From: Rhodobacter xanthinilyticus
GTDB lineage: Bacteria > Pseudomonadota > Alphaproteobacteria > Rhodobacterales > Rhodobacteraceae
Length of the DNA: 64,000 nt
Assembly: GCF_001856665.1 (NCBI RefSeq)
Contig: NZ_CP017781.1
Location: forward strand, 2,079,501 to 2,143,500
Reading direction: 5' to 3'
The first letter of the stretch is position 1. The number at the start of each line of letters is the position of its first letter. The translations under genes were made by a program, and so were the position numbers. Below, piece by piece: positions 9,951-17,269 of this stretch. The notes beneath the pieces were generated by a model that searched no databases, was not told where the DNA came from, and was given only the letters and a program-made list of their open reading frames with translations.

Positions 9951-10079
9951 CATTTGCGTCCGTGCACAGAAGCGGGCGGCGCTGTGCGTGGGCGCGGCGT
10001 TGTCTTGGGCGCGGGGCGGCGTATTTCTGAACGCAGCAGTTCACTTCCCGCCTGCGGGCGGATCAACATGGAGCCCCTC

Positions 10080-11153
10080 ATGCCCCAACCGATGCTTTTC
10101 ACCCAAGGCCAGCTCGGCGCGATCGAGATCGCCAACCGTCTCGTCATGGCGCCCTTGACCCGCAACCGTGCGCCCGAGGGCGTGCCCACCGATCTGACGG
10201 TGGAATATTACCGCCAGCGCGCGAGCGCGGGGCTGATCGTGACCGAGGGCGCGCAGATCTCGCCGATCGGACAGGGCTATGCCTGGACGCCGGGCATTCA
10301 CACCGAGGCGCAGGTCGCGGGCTGGCGCAAGGTCACCGAGGCGGTCCATGCGGCGGGCGGCAAGATCGTCGTGCAGCTGTGGCATGTCGGGCGGATCTCG
10401 CACCCCAATGTGCTGGGCGGCGCGCAGCCCGTGGCCCCCTCGCCGATCGGCGCGGCCTCGAAGACCTTTGACGGCGCGGGCTTTGTCGAGACGGCCGAGC
10501 CGCGCGCGCTGAGCCTCGAGGAGATCGCCGCGACGGTGGCCGATTACGCCCATGCCACGCGCTGCGCGCGCGCGGCGGGGTTTGATGGCGTCGAGATCCA
10601 TGCCGCGAACGGCTATCTGATCGACCAGTTCCTGCGCGATACCTCGAACCAGCGCACCGATGCCTATGGCGGGGCGATCGAGAACCGGGTGCGGTTCCTG
10701 ACCGAGGTGGTCGATGCGGTCACCGGCGCCTGGGAGCCCGGGCGGGTGGGCATCCGCCTCTCGCCCTTCTCGAACGCGAACAATGTGGGCATCGACAGCG
10801 ACACGCCTGCGCTCTTTGGCGCGGTGATCGCGGCGCTCAATGCGCGCGGGCTCGCCTTCGTGCATATGGTCGAGGGCCAGACCGGCGGCCCGCGGGAGTG
10901 GCCCGAGGGCGCGCTCGAGGCGCTGCGCGGCGAGATCCGCGCGCCCTATATCGCCAACAACGGCTATAGCCGCGCGATGGCGCTCGAGGCGGTGGCGGCG
11001 GGGCGCGCGGCGGCGGTGGCCTTCGGGCGGGCGTTCATCGCCAACCCCGATCTGGTCGAGCGGCTCAAACGCGATGCGCCGCTCAACCCGCTGCGCGCCG
11101 AGCTCCTTTATGGCGGCGGCGCCGAGGGCTATACCGATTACCCGACGCTTTGA
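10080..11153 (+). CDS. nemA: Old yellow enzyme family alkene reductase (NemA-like)
   Basis: FMN-dependent NAD(P)H oxidoreductase that reduces activated alkenes or nitro/maleimide electrophiles. About 357 residues forming a TIM barrel. Motifs: MAPLTRNRA near the N-terminus (flavin-contacting threonine), QLWHVGRISHP (about 99-109), the substrate-binding GVEIHAANGYLIDQFL with the characteristic H-x-x-N pair, the NNGYSRAMA segment and the phosphate-binding GRAFIANPDLVERL. The ATG at 10080 has GGAG nearby; an ATG at 10068 is an alternative. The product stands alone in its transcription unit; a role in electrophile detoxification is inferred from the family. Confidence 0.88.
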   Translation: MPQPMLFTQGQLGAIEIANRLVMAPLTRNRAPEGVPTDLTVEYYRQRASAGLIVTEGAQISPIGQGYAWTPGIHTEAQVAGWRKVTEAVHAAGGKIVVQLWHVGRISHPNVLGGAQPVAPSPIGAASKTFDGAGFVETAEPRALSLEEIAATVADYAHATRCARAAGFDGVEIHAANGYLIDQFLRDTSNQRTDAYGGAIENRVRFLTEVVDAVTGAWEPGRVGIRLSPFSNANNVGIDSDTPALFGAVIAALNARGLAFVHMVEGQTGGPREWPEGALEALRGEIRAPYIANNGYSRAMALEAVAAGRAAAVAFGRAFIANPDLVERLKRDAPLNPLRAELLYGGGAEGYTDYPTL

Positions 11154-11229
11154 CACCCGGACCCGGGCGGGGCGCCTTGCCCTGCCCGGGCCGCGCGCCT
11201 ATCTTAGGGGCGCGCCACAGGAGAGACCG

Positions 11230-11589
11230 ATGTTCGCCATTCCCGGGAAACCGCCCGTCACCCTCACCCAGGCCGCGATCGACCAGATCGCGCGGCTGAT
11301 GGCGCGCGAGGGCGCCGCGGGCTTCCGTATCGGGGTCAAGAAGGGCGGCTGCGCGGGCATGGAATATACGATGGAGATCGCGGCCGAGGCGGGGCCGATG
11401 GATATCGTCGTCGAGGAGGGCGCCGCGCGGGTGCTGATCGCGCCAATGGCGCAGATGTTCCTGCTCGGCACCGAGATCGACTATGAGGTGGGCCTCCTTG
11501 AGAGCGGCTTCAAATTCCGCAACCCCAATGTCGTCGAGGCCTGCGGCTGCGGCGAGTCGGTGAAATTCCGCGACACGGCGGAGAGCTGA
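11230..11589 (+). CDS. A-type iron-sulfur carrier (HesB/IscA/SufA family)
   Basis: 119-residue scaffold/carrier that delivers Fe-S clusters to apoproteins. The three conserved cluster-ligand cysteines are present: one in KKGGCAGMEY and two in EACGCGESVKF near the C-terminus. The start ATG at 11230 has AGGAGAG about eight bases upstream. IscA and SufA cannot be separated by sequence alone, so no symbol is given. It sits alone between the old yellow enzyme gene and tpiA. Confidence 0.92.
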   Translation: MFAIPGKPPVTLTQAAIDQIARLMAREGAAGFRIGVKKGGCAGMEYTMEIAAEAGPMDIVVEEGAARVLIAPMAQMFLLGTEIDYEVGLLESGFKFRNPNVVEACGCGESVKFRDTAES

Positions 11590-11667
11590 TCGCCCCCGCC
11601 CGCGCCGATTTGCCCTTTGCGCCCGCCCGCCCTTCGGCCTAGATTGGCGGCAAAGATGGAGGGGCGG

Positions 11668-12411
11668 ATGCGCAGAAAACTCGCGGCAGGCAATTGGAAG
11701 ATGAATGGCACGGGCGCGAGCCTGGCCGAGGTGGAGGCGCTGATCGCGGCGCATCCGAACCCGGGCTGCGAGGTGCTGCTGTGCCCGCCCGCCACGCTGG
11801 TGGGCGCGATGGCGGCCAAGGCTGCGGGCCGGATCGGCGTCGGCGGTCAGGATTGCCACAGCGCGACATCGGGCGCCCATACCGGCGATATCTCGGCCCG
11901 GATGCTCAAGGATGCGGGCGCGACCCATGTGATCCTCGGCCATTCCGAGCGCCGCGCCGATCACGCCGAAACTGACGCCATGGTGCGCGCCAAGGCCGAA
12001 GCCGCGCGCACAGAGGGGCTTGTCGCGGTGATTTGCCTCGGCGAGACCGAGGCCCAGCGCGATGCGGGCACCACGCTCGAGGTGGTCGGGCGCCAGCTCT
12101 TCGGCTCGACCCCCGAGGGCGCGACCGGCACCAACACGGTGATCGCCTATGAGCCGATCTGGGCGATTGGCACCGGCCGCACGCCGACGCTCGCGCAGAT
12201 CGCCGAAGTGCATGATTTCCTGCGCTCCGAACTCGTCGGCCGGTTTGGCGCCGAGGGCGGGCTGATCCGGCTCCTCTACGGCGGCTCGGTCAAACCCTCG
12301 AACGCGGCCGAGATCTTCGCGACCTCGAATGTGGATGGCGCGCTGGTCGGCGGCGCCTCGCTGAAAGCCGCCGATTTCGGCGCGATCATCAGCGCGCTCG
12401 AGCGGGCCTGA
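11668..12411 (+). CDS. tpiA: Triosephosphate isomerase
   Basis: Interconverts dihydroxyacetone phosphate and glyceraldehyde 3-phosphate. 247 residues from the ATG at 11668 ([13 protein letters not shown]), preceded by GGAGGGG; earlier in-frame ATGs lack homology. The catalytic residues are visible: Asn/Lys in GNWKMNG, His in LGHSERR and Glu in [12 protein letters not shown]. The phosphate loop [11 protein letters not shown] is also present. It ends in a repeat-bearing convergent junction with dctM. Confidence 0.96.
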   Translation: MRRKLAAGNWKMNGTGASLAEVEALIAAHPNPGCEVLLCPPATLVGAMAAKAAGRIGVGGQDCHSATSGAHTGDISARMLKDAGATHVILGHSERRADHAETDAMVRAKAEAARTEGLVAVICLGETEAQRDAGTTLEVVGRQLFGSTPEGATGTNTVIAYEPIWAIGTGRTPTLAQIAEVHDFLRSELVGRFGAEGGLIRLLYGGSVKPSNAAEIFATSNVDGALVGGASLKAADFGAIISALERA

Positions 12412-12415
12412 GGGC

Positions 12416-12562
12416 GCAGGGGGCGCTGCCCCCTCTGCCTGCGGCATTCACCCCCGGGATATTTCTGGCAAGATGAAAGGGGCCCCGGTCGCGCGAGGCC
12501 CCTTCCCTTTCATCTTGCTGCAAATATCCCGGGGGGTCCGGGGGCGGCGCCCCCCGGCTTGC
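12416..12562. repeat. Composite intergenic repeat, paired (tpiA/dctM convergence)
   Basis: GGGGGCGCTGCCCCC palindrome, then CCCCCGGGATATTT and GGCAAGATGAAAGG, a short GC core, then the inverted arm CCTTTCATCTTGC and AAATATCCCGGGGGG with a GGGGGCGGCGCCCCCC palindrome. The arms form an extended dyad that could terminate transcription from both sides. Confidence 0.8.
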
Positions 12563-12565
12563 CGG

Positions 12566-13954
12566 TCACTTGACGATCGTCTCGGGCCCCATGACCGAGG
12601 TCGGCAGCCAGGTGCTCAGGACCGGCACATAGGTGATCAGGATCAGGAAGGCGAAGAGCACGCCAAGGAACGGCAGCGCCGCACGCACGACCCGCATGAT
12701 CGGCATCCCCGCAACGCCCGAGGTCACGAAGAGGTTGAGCCCCACCGGCGGCGTGATCATCCCGATTTCCATGTTCACGACCATGATGATCCCCAGATGG
12801 ATCGGGTCGACGCCGAGTTCGATCGCGATCGGGAAGACCAGCGGCGCGACGATCAGGATCAGCCCCGAGGGCTCCATGAACTGCCCGCCGATCAGCAAGA
12901 TCACGTTGACGATCACGAGGAACATGATCTTGCCCAAGCCCGCGCCGAGGAGCGCTTCGGTGATCTTCTGCGGGATCTGTTCATCGGTCAGAACATGTTT
13001 CAGGATCAAGGCGTTGGCGATGATGAACATGAGCGTCACGGTGAGCTTGCCGGCCTCGAAGAGCGTCGCGCGGGTGCCCGGGTGGGCGAAGGCCGTCAGG
13101 AGCGCCTGCGGTTTTTTCCACAGCGGGATCTTCGCCGTGCCGGCATCGAGCGGGCCCATGTCGCGGTAGACGAAATTCGCCACGAGGAAGGCATAGACGG
13201 CGGCGACGGCGGCGGCTTCGGTGGGCGTGAAGATCCCGCCGGTGATGCCCGGGATGCCGTAGAGCCCGACCATGATGATCACGATCAGCATCAGCCCCCA
13301 GAAGGCATCGCGAAAGCTCGCCCAGACCTCGCCCCAGCCCTGCCATTCGCCCTTGGGCAGCTTCTTGTAGATCGCGATGACGAGGATCGTGGCCATCAGC
13401 ATCCCCCCGGCCAGAAGCCCCGGGATCACCCCCGCAAGGAACATCCGCCCCACCGAGACATCGGTCGCCGAGGCATAGACGACCATCACGATCGAGGGCG
13501 GGATCAGGATGCCCAGCGTGCCCGCGTTGCAGATCACGCCGGCGGCGAAATCCTTCGAATAGCCGACCTGGCGCATCGCCGAGATCACGATCGAGCCGAT
13601 CGCGACCACGGTTGCGGGCGAGGAGCCCGAGAGCGCGGCGAAGAGCATGCAGGCCAGCACCCCCGCGATCGCAAGCCCGCCCGGCAGGTGCCCCACGCAG
13701 GCCACCGCGAAGCGGATGATGCGTTTGGCCACGCCCCCCGTCGACATGAAGGACGAGGCGAGGATGAAGAACGGGATCGCGAGCAGCGTCGCATGGCCCT
13801 CCATCGCCTGGTAAAGCGCCTGGGCGATCGAGGCGAGCGAGGTATCTGACCACAGCAGCAGGAAGAGCATCGAGCTCAGCCCCAGCGAGATCGCGATCGG
13901 CACGCCGATCAGCATGAAGCCGATCACCATGACAAACAGAATGATGACATCCAT
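12566..13954 (-). CDS. dctM: TRAP C4-dicarboxylate transporter large permease DctM
   Basis: Ion-coupled membrane subunit of the DctPQM tripartite transporter for succinate, fumarate and malate. 462 residues with about 12 hydrophobic segments, opening MDVIILFVMVIGFMLIGVPIAIS. Signature TRAP-M stretches include SSPATVVAIGSIVISAMRQ and ITPPVGLNLFVTSGVAG. It is third in the order dctP-dctQ-dctM on the minus strand, four bases from dctQ. The 462-residue length exceeds short DctM forms because the central loop near the KKLPKGEWQGW segment is long. Confidence 0.95.
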   Translation of the reverse strand: MDVIILFVMVIGFMLIGVPIAISLGLSSMLFLLLWSDTSLASIAQALYQAMEGHATLLAIPFFILASSFMSTGGVAKRIIRFAVACVGHLPGGLAIAGVLACMLFAALSGSSPATVVAIGSIVISAMRQVGYSKDFAAGVICNAGTLGILIPPSIVMVVYASATDVSVGRMFLAGVIPGLLAGGMLMATILVIAIYKKLPKGEWQGWGEVWASFRDAFWGLMLIVIIMVGLYGIPGITGGIFTPTEAAAVAAVYAFLVANFVYRDMGPLDAGTAKIPLWKKPQALLTAFAHPGTRATLFEAGKLTVTLMFIIANALILKHVLTDEQIPQKITEALLGAGLGKIMFLVIVNVILLIGGQFMEPSGLILIVAPLVFPIAIELGVDPIHLGIIMVVNMEIGMITPPVGLNLFVTSGVAGMPIMRVVRAALPFLGVLFAFLILITYVPVLSTWLPTSVMGPETIVK

Positions 13955-13958
13955 GGGA

Positions 13959-14639
13959 TCACTCCTCGGCGTTCATATGGGCGACATCGGCCACGGCGTC
14001 TTCGGCCTCGTGGCTGACGATCAGCGCCTCGCGGCGGTGGCGCAGCACCTCCCAGCTCGCCTGCGCCAGCCGGAACAGGAGCAGCGCCGAGCCGAAGGGC
14101 AGGATGAAATAGGGGATGAACCGCGGCAGCTTGCGATATTCCTCGCCGCCGTTCATCGACCCCTCGAGAAAGCGCAGGAAGCCCGGCATCGGGATCGTCT
14201 CGGTCTCATACCAGGCCTGATCGCGGGTTTTCACAAAGCCGGTGGGGAACCAGCGGCCGCTGGTCTGCTCGAGCCCGGCGAAGGGGGCGAAATAATCCCA
14301 CGCGCCCTTGAGCAGGAAGACCGCATAGAGCAGGCAGAGCGCCGCCGAGACGAGCGCCATCACGCGCCGCGGCCCGCGCGAGACCATGCCCAGCACCGCA
14401 TCGACACCCAGATGCGCCGTGACCTTGACCGCATAGGACATGCCAAAGAGCACGAGCCAGGCAAACAGGATCAGCGACGCCTCGAGCCCCCACAGGAGCG
14501 AATGGTTGAACACGTAGCGCAGCACCACGTTGATGAAGGTGATCGCCGTCATCAGTCCGAGGATCACCGCGATCGCGGTCTCCTCAAAGGCGTGGACGGC
14601 CCGCCCGAGCGGGGTTTTCGGCGCATATCTCGCGCTCAT
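13959..14639 (-). CDS. dctQ: TRAP transporter small permease DctQ
   Basis: Small membrane subunit that pairs with DctM. 226 residues with four predicted membrane helices (about 20-45, 55-75, 95-118 and 175-200). A hydrophilic stretch of roughly 50 residues separates helices three and four, as in the DctQ of dicarboxylate systems. The gene lies 61 bases downstream of dctP and four bases upstream of dctM, so all three should be cotranscribed. Confidence 0.93.
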   Translation of the reverse strand: MSARYAPKTPLGRAVHAFEETAIAVILGLMTAITFINVVLRYVFNHSLLWGLEASLILFAWLVLFGMSYAVKVTAHLGVDAVLGMVSRGPRRVMALVSAALCLLYAVFLLKGAWDYFAPFAGLEQTSGRWFPTGFVKTRDQAWYETETIPMPGFLRFLEGSMNGGEEYRKLPRFIPYFILPFGSALLLFRLAQASWEVLRHRREALIVSHEAEDAVADVAHMNAEE

Positions 14640-14700
14640 GGTCTGTCTCCCGAGAGGGGTTGGGGCGGCGCGAGGGCCTCACGCCGCCGGGCCTTGGGCC

Positions 14701-15708
14701 TCAGTGCGCGGCGTTGATCGCCTGAGCCGCGTCGATCTTGTCCTGGCCGACACCTTCGGCGAATTGCGCCCAGACCGGCTTCATCGCATCGACCCAGGCC
14801 TGACGCTGCTCGGGGGTGAGCTCGTTGATCTTGCCGCCGGCATCGAGGATCGACTGACGCGCCTGCATCTCGACCTCGTTCACCGCCGCGTTGCGCTCGA
14901 GCGTCACCTCGTTCAGGATCGTCGCGATCTGCTCGGCCACCGCCGGGTCGAGGCTGTCCCACCAATCGGTCGAGACCACGACGAGATAGTCGAGCAGGCC
15001 GTGGTTGGTCTCGGTGATGCTGTCCTGAACCTCGTAATATTTCTGGCCATAGCTGTTCGACCAGGTGTTCTCCTGACCATCGACCACGCCGGTCTGCAGC
15101 GCGCCATAGACCTCGGAAAACGCCATCGGCTGCGGCGAGGCGCCGAGCGCCTGCATCTGCGCCACCAGCACATCGGAGGGCTGCACGCGGAACTTCAGCC
15201 CCTTGGCATCGGAGGGCAGCAGGAGCGGCTTCTTGGCCGAGAATTGCTTGAGCCCCGAATGCCAGAACTCGAGCCCCTTGAGCCCGCGCCGCTCCATCGA
15301 GCCCTTCATCTCCTGCCCCATCTCGGAGGTCTGGAAGGCGTCGACGGCTTCCATGTTCTTGAACATGAAGGGCAGATCGAAGAGGTTGAAAACCTTGGTG
15401 AAAGCCTCGAATTTCGAGAGCGAGGGCGCGGCCATCTGGACATCGCCCTGCAGCATCGCCTCGAGCACCTGATCATCATCGTAAAGGGTCGAGTTCGGAT
15501 AGACCTCGACGCAGACCTTGCCGTTCATCTCGGTGTTCACCCGGTCGGCGAAGAGCTGCGCGGCGATGCCCTTGGGATGTTTGTCGGCGTTCGTCACATG
15601 GCTGAACTTGATCACCATTTCGCCCGGGTCGCAGGCGCCGGCGGCGAGCGCCGCGCTGGCCGAGGTGGTGAGGGCAAGCGCCGCGAGGGTCGCGCTGAAT
15701 TTGATCAT
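14701..15708 (-). CDS. dctP: TRAP C4-dicarboxylate-binding protein DctP
   Basis: Periplasmic extracytoplasmic binding protein for C4-dicarboxylates. 335 residues, with a signal peptide of about 23 residues (cut after SAALAA). The substrate-clamping arginine lies in the conserved segment GLKFRVQPSDV. Other DctP hallmarks are VIKFSHVTNADKHPKG at the mature N-terminus and GALQTGVVDGQENTWSN. The sequence is strongly R. capsulatus DctP-like. Its ATG is preceded by AGGGAGG, and the upstream region holds the two palindromes and AT-rich promoter described separately. Confidence 0.96.
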   Translation of the reverse strand: MIKFSATLAALALTTSASAALAAGACDPGEMVIKFSHVTNADKHPKGIAAQLFADRVNTEMNGKVCVEVYPNSTLYDDDQVLEAMLQGDVQMAAPSLSKFEAFTKVFNLFDLPFMFKNMEAVDAFQTSEMGQEMKGSMERRGLKGLEFWHSGLKQFSAKKPLLLPSDAKGLKFRVQPSDVLVAQMQALGASPQPMAFSEVYGALQTGVVDGQENTWSNSYGQKYYEVQDSITETNHGLLDYLVVVSTDWWDSLDPAVAEQIATILNEVTLERNAAVNEVEMQARQSILDAGGKINELTPEQRQAWVDAMKPVWAQFAEGVGQDKIDAAQAINAAH

Positions 15709-15814
15709 GGTATCCTCCCTTTGCGCCCCCAGCGGGCGCTTGGCGGAAGAATCCTGCGCCGGGCGCGTCGATCAAGTGTTTCGTGAAGAGCCCGTGATGG
15801 GGGTTGGAAATTGT

Positions 15815-15820
15815 TTTATA
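15815..15820 (-). promoter_or_regulatory. Candidate -10 hexamer of the dctP promoter
   Basis: TATAAA on the minus strand in the only AT-rich stretch upstream of dctP, with no good -35 hexamer. A weak -35 would suit an activator-dependent sigma-70-type promoter. This would place the palindrome centres near -64 and -98. Confidence 0.35.
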
Positions 15821-15864
15821 TCAGGGATTTGGGGAGTTTTTGGGCGGCGGGCGCGGCGCGGGCC

Positions 15865-15880
15865 GTGCGGATTTCCGCAC
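15865..15880. promoter_or_regulatory. Palindromic operator 1, probable DctD site
   Basis: Perfect 7-bp inverted repeat GTGCGGA-TT-TCCGCAC. It has the form of a response-regulator enhancer site and lies promoter-proximal to dctP. Confidence 0.65.
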
Positions 15881-15898
15881 AAGGCCGAGGGGGCGAAT

Positions 15899-15914
15899 GT
15901 GCGGAAATCCGCAC
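15899..15914. promoter_or_regulatory. Palindromic operator 2, probable DctD site
   Basis: Perfect inverted repeat GTGCGGA-AA-TCCGCAC (flanked by T and A, extending the dyad to 8 bp), identical in arms to operator 1 and centred 34 bp from it, about three helical turns. Tandem sites on one DNA face suit cooperative dimers. Confidence 0.65.
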
Positions 15915-15959
15915 ATCTCTGGGGCTTCCCTGCGCGCCGCGCGCCTCGGGGTGAGGGCG

Positions 15960-15993
15960 GGATTTGCGTATTTGGGCCAAGAAGAAACGGGGA
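15960..15993. repeat. Intergenic repeat, GCGTATTTGG/CCAAGAAGAAAC variant
   Basis: GGATTTGCGTATTTGGGCC followed by AAGAAGAAACGG. This second subfamily recurs as an inverted pair at 49421-49532. It resembles the main repeat in layout (ATTT, G/C step, CAAGA-GAAA) but differs in sequence. Confidence 0.6.
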
Positions 15994-16036
15994 GGATTCG
16001 GCCCCGGGCGGGCGCAGGGAGAGGCCTCCCGCAGGC

Positions 16037-17269
16037 TCAGGGGCGGAAATCTTCGGGTTTGAGGCCATGGCGCGCGAGTTTGTCGTAGAAGGTCTTGCGC
16101 GGCAGTTTCAGCGCCGCGGCGGCCTCGGTGGCGTTGCCCTGTGCGCGGGCGAGCGCCTCGGTCAAGAGCGTGCGCTCGACTTGGGCCATCCGCGCGGCCA
16201 GGCCCAGCGCCGCGGCCTCGGGCGCGGGGGGCGCGGCGCCGCCGGTGGCAAAGCGCAGCGCCTCCGCCATCAGCGCGCGCGCATTGCCCGGCCAATCGCG
16301 CGCCATCAGCGCGGCCAGTAGCTCGGGGGTGATCTCGGGCGCGGGCAGGTTCGATTGCTCGCAGGCCTGCTGGACGTAGTGGCGAAAGAGCAGCGGGATA
16401 TCCTCGGGGCGCTCGGCGAGCGAGGGGATGCGCAGCTTGACGCCTTCGAGCTTCCAGAAGAGCTCGGGGTGGAAGCGCCCGGCCTGCGCCTCGGCGGCGA
16501 GGTCGCGATAGGTGCCCGCGATCAGCCGCGTTGCGGGGCGCGCCTCGAGCAGCTCGATCAGGGCGAATTGGGCGGGCGGCGGCAGGTCGGCCACCTCGTC
16601 GAGGTAGAGCGTGCCGCCCTCGGCGCGGGCAAATTCCGCGCCGAGCGTTTCCGGGGCGAGGCCGGCCGCGGCCTGTTTGACAAAGGCGCGCGGCGCGGCG
16701 GCGGAGAGCAGATGAATGACCTCGGCGACCTTGGCGTTGCCCGCGCCCGGCGCGCCGGTGATCAAGACCTCGGCGCCCGAGCGCGCCGCCGCCCGCGCCG
16801 CCTCGCGCAGCGCCTCGGCCACCGCCGAGGCCCCCACCAGCATCCGCGCCGCCGCATCGCCGCGTTTCGCCTCGCGCGAGAGTTTGCGGTTCTCCATCAC
16901 CCAGGCGCGGGTCTTCAGCGCCTTTTCGACCACGGCCAGCAACGCCTTGGGCGCGCAGGGTTTTTCGAGGAAATCGAAAGCGCCCCCCGCCATCCCGCGC
17001 ACCGCCATCGGCACATCGCCCTCGCCGGTCAGCAAGATCACCGGCAGCTCCGGGTCGCGTTTTTGCACGAGTTCGAGGAGCGCGAAGCCGTCCTTGCCGG
17101 GCATTCGGATATCGGAGACGACGACGCCCTCGAAGGCCGGCCCGACGTGATCCTTGGCCTCGATATAGCTCGAGGCGAGCACCGGCGTGAGCCCGGCCAG
17201 ATCGAGCGTCTGGCCCAGCGCCTCGCGCACCGCCCGGTCGTCATCGACCAAAAGCACCTTGCCGATCAT
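16037..17269 (-). CDS. dctD: DctD-type response regulator lacking the GAFTGA loop
   Basis: NtrC/DctD-family regulator, 410 residues: receiver domain 1-120 with phosphoacceptor Asp53 (SDIRMPGKDG), AAA+ domain about 145-330, Fis-type helix-turn-helix about 365-405 (NATEAAAALKLPRKTFYDKL). The AAA+ domain is degenerate. Walker A reads GAPGAGNA at 172-179 with Asn178 where Lys is expected. The segment between PETLG and GGTLYLDEVA is too short and lacks the ESELFGHEKGAFTGA region that contacts sigma-54. Walker B (LYLDEVA) survives. The start ATG at 17269 overlaps the dctB stop by four bases. It probably controls dctPQM; see findings. Confidence 0.85.
   Translation of the reverse strand: MIGKVLLVDDDRAVREALGQTLDLAGLTPVLASSYIEAKDHVGPAFEGVVVSDIRMPGKDGFALLELVQKRDPELPVILLTGEGDVPMAVRGMAGGAFDFLEKPCAPKALLAVVEKALKTRAWVMENRKLSREAKRGDAAARMLVGASAVAEALREAARAAARSGAEVLITGAPGAGNAKVAEVIHLLSAAAPRAFVKQAAAGLAPETLGAEFARAEGGTLYLDEVADLPPPAQFALIELLEARPATRLIAGTYRDLAAEAQAGRFHPELFWKLEGVKLRIPSLAERPEDIPLLFRHYVQQACEQSNLPAPEITPELLAALMARDWPGNARALMAEALRFATGGAAPPAPEAAALGLAARMAQVERTLLTEALARAQGNATEAAAALKLPRKTFYDKLARHGLKPEDFRP

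Larger units (their letters stand above)
15709..16036. other. dctD-dctP intergenic control region
   Basis: 328 bases without a gene. From dctP outward it holds an AT-rich stretch with a TATAAA-like hexamer at 15815-15820 (minus strand), two identical-arm palindromes at 15865-15880 and 15899-15914, and a repeat arm at 15960-15993 nearer dctD. No classical sigma-54 GG-N10-GC element was found at a suitable place. Confidence 0.6.

Noticed and set aside
15709-15860. Sigma-54 promoter for dctP
   Set aside because: No GG-N10-GC element with acceptable flanks was found between the palindromes and the dctP start.
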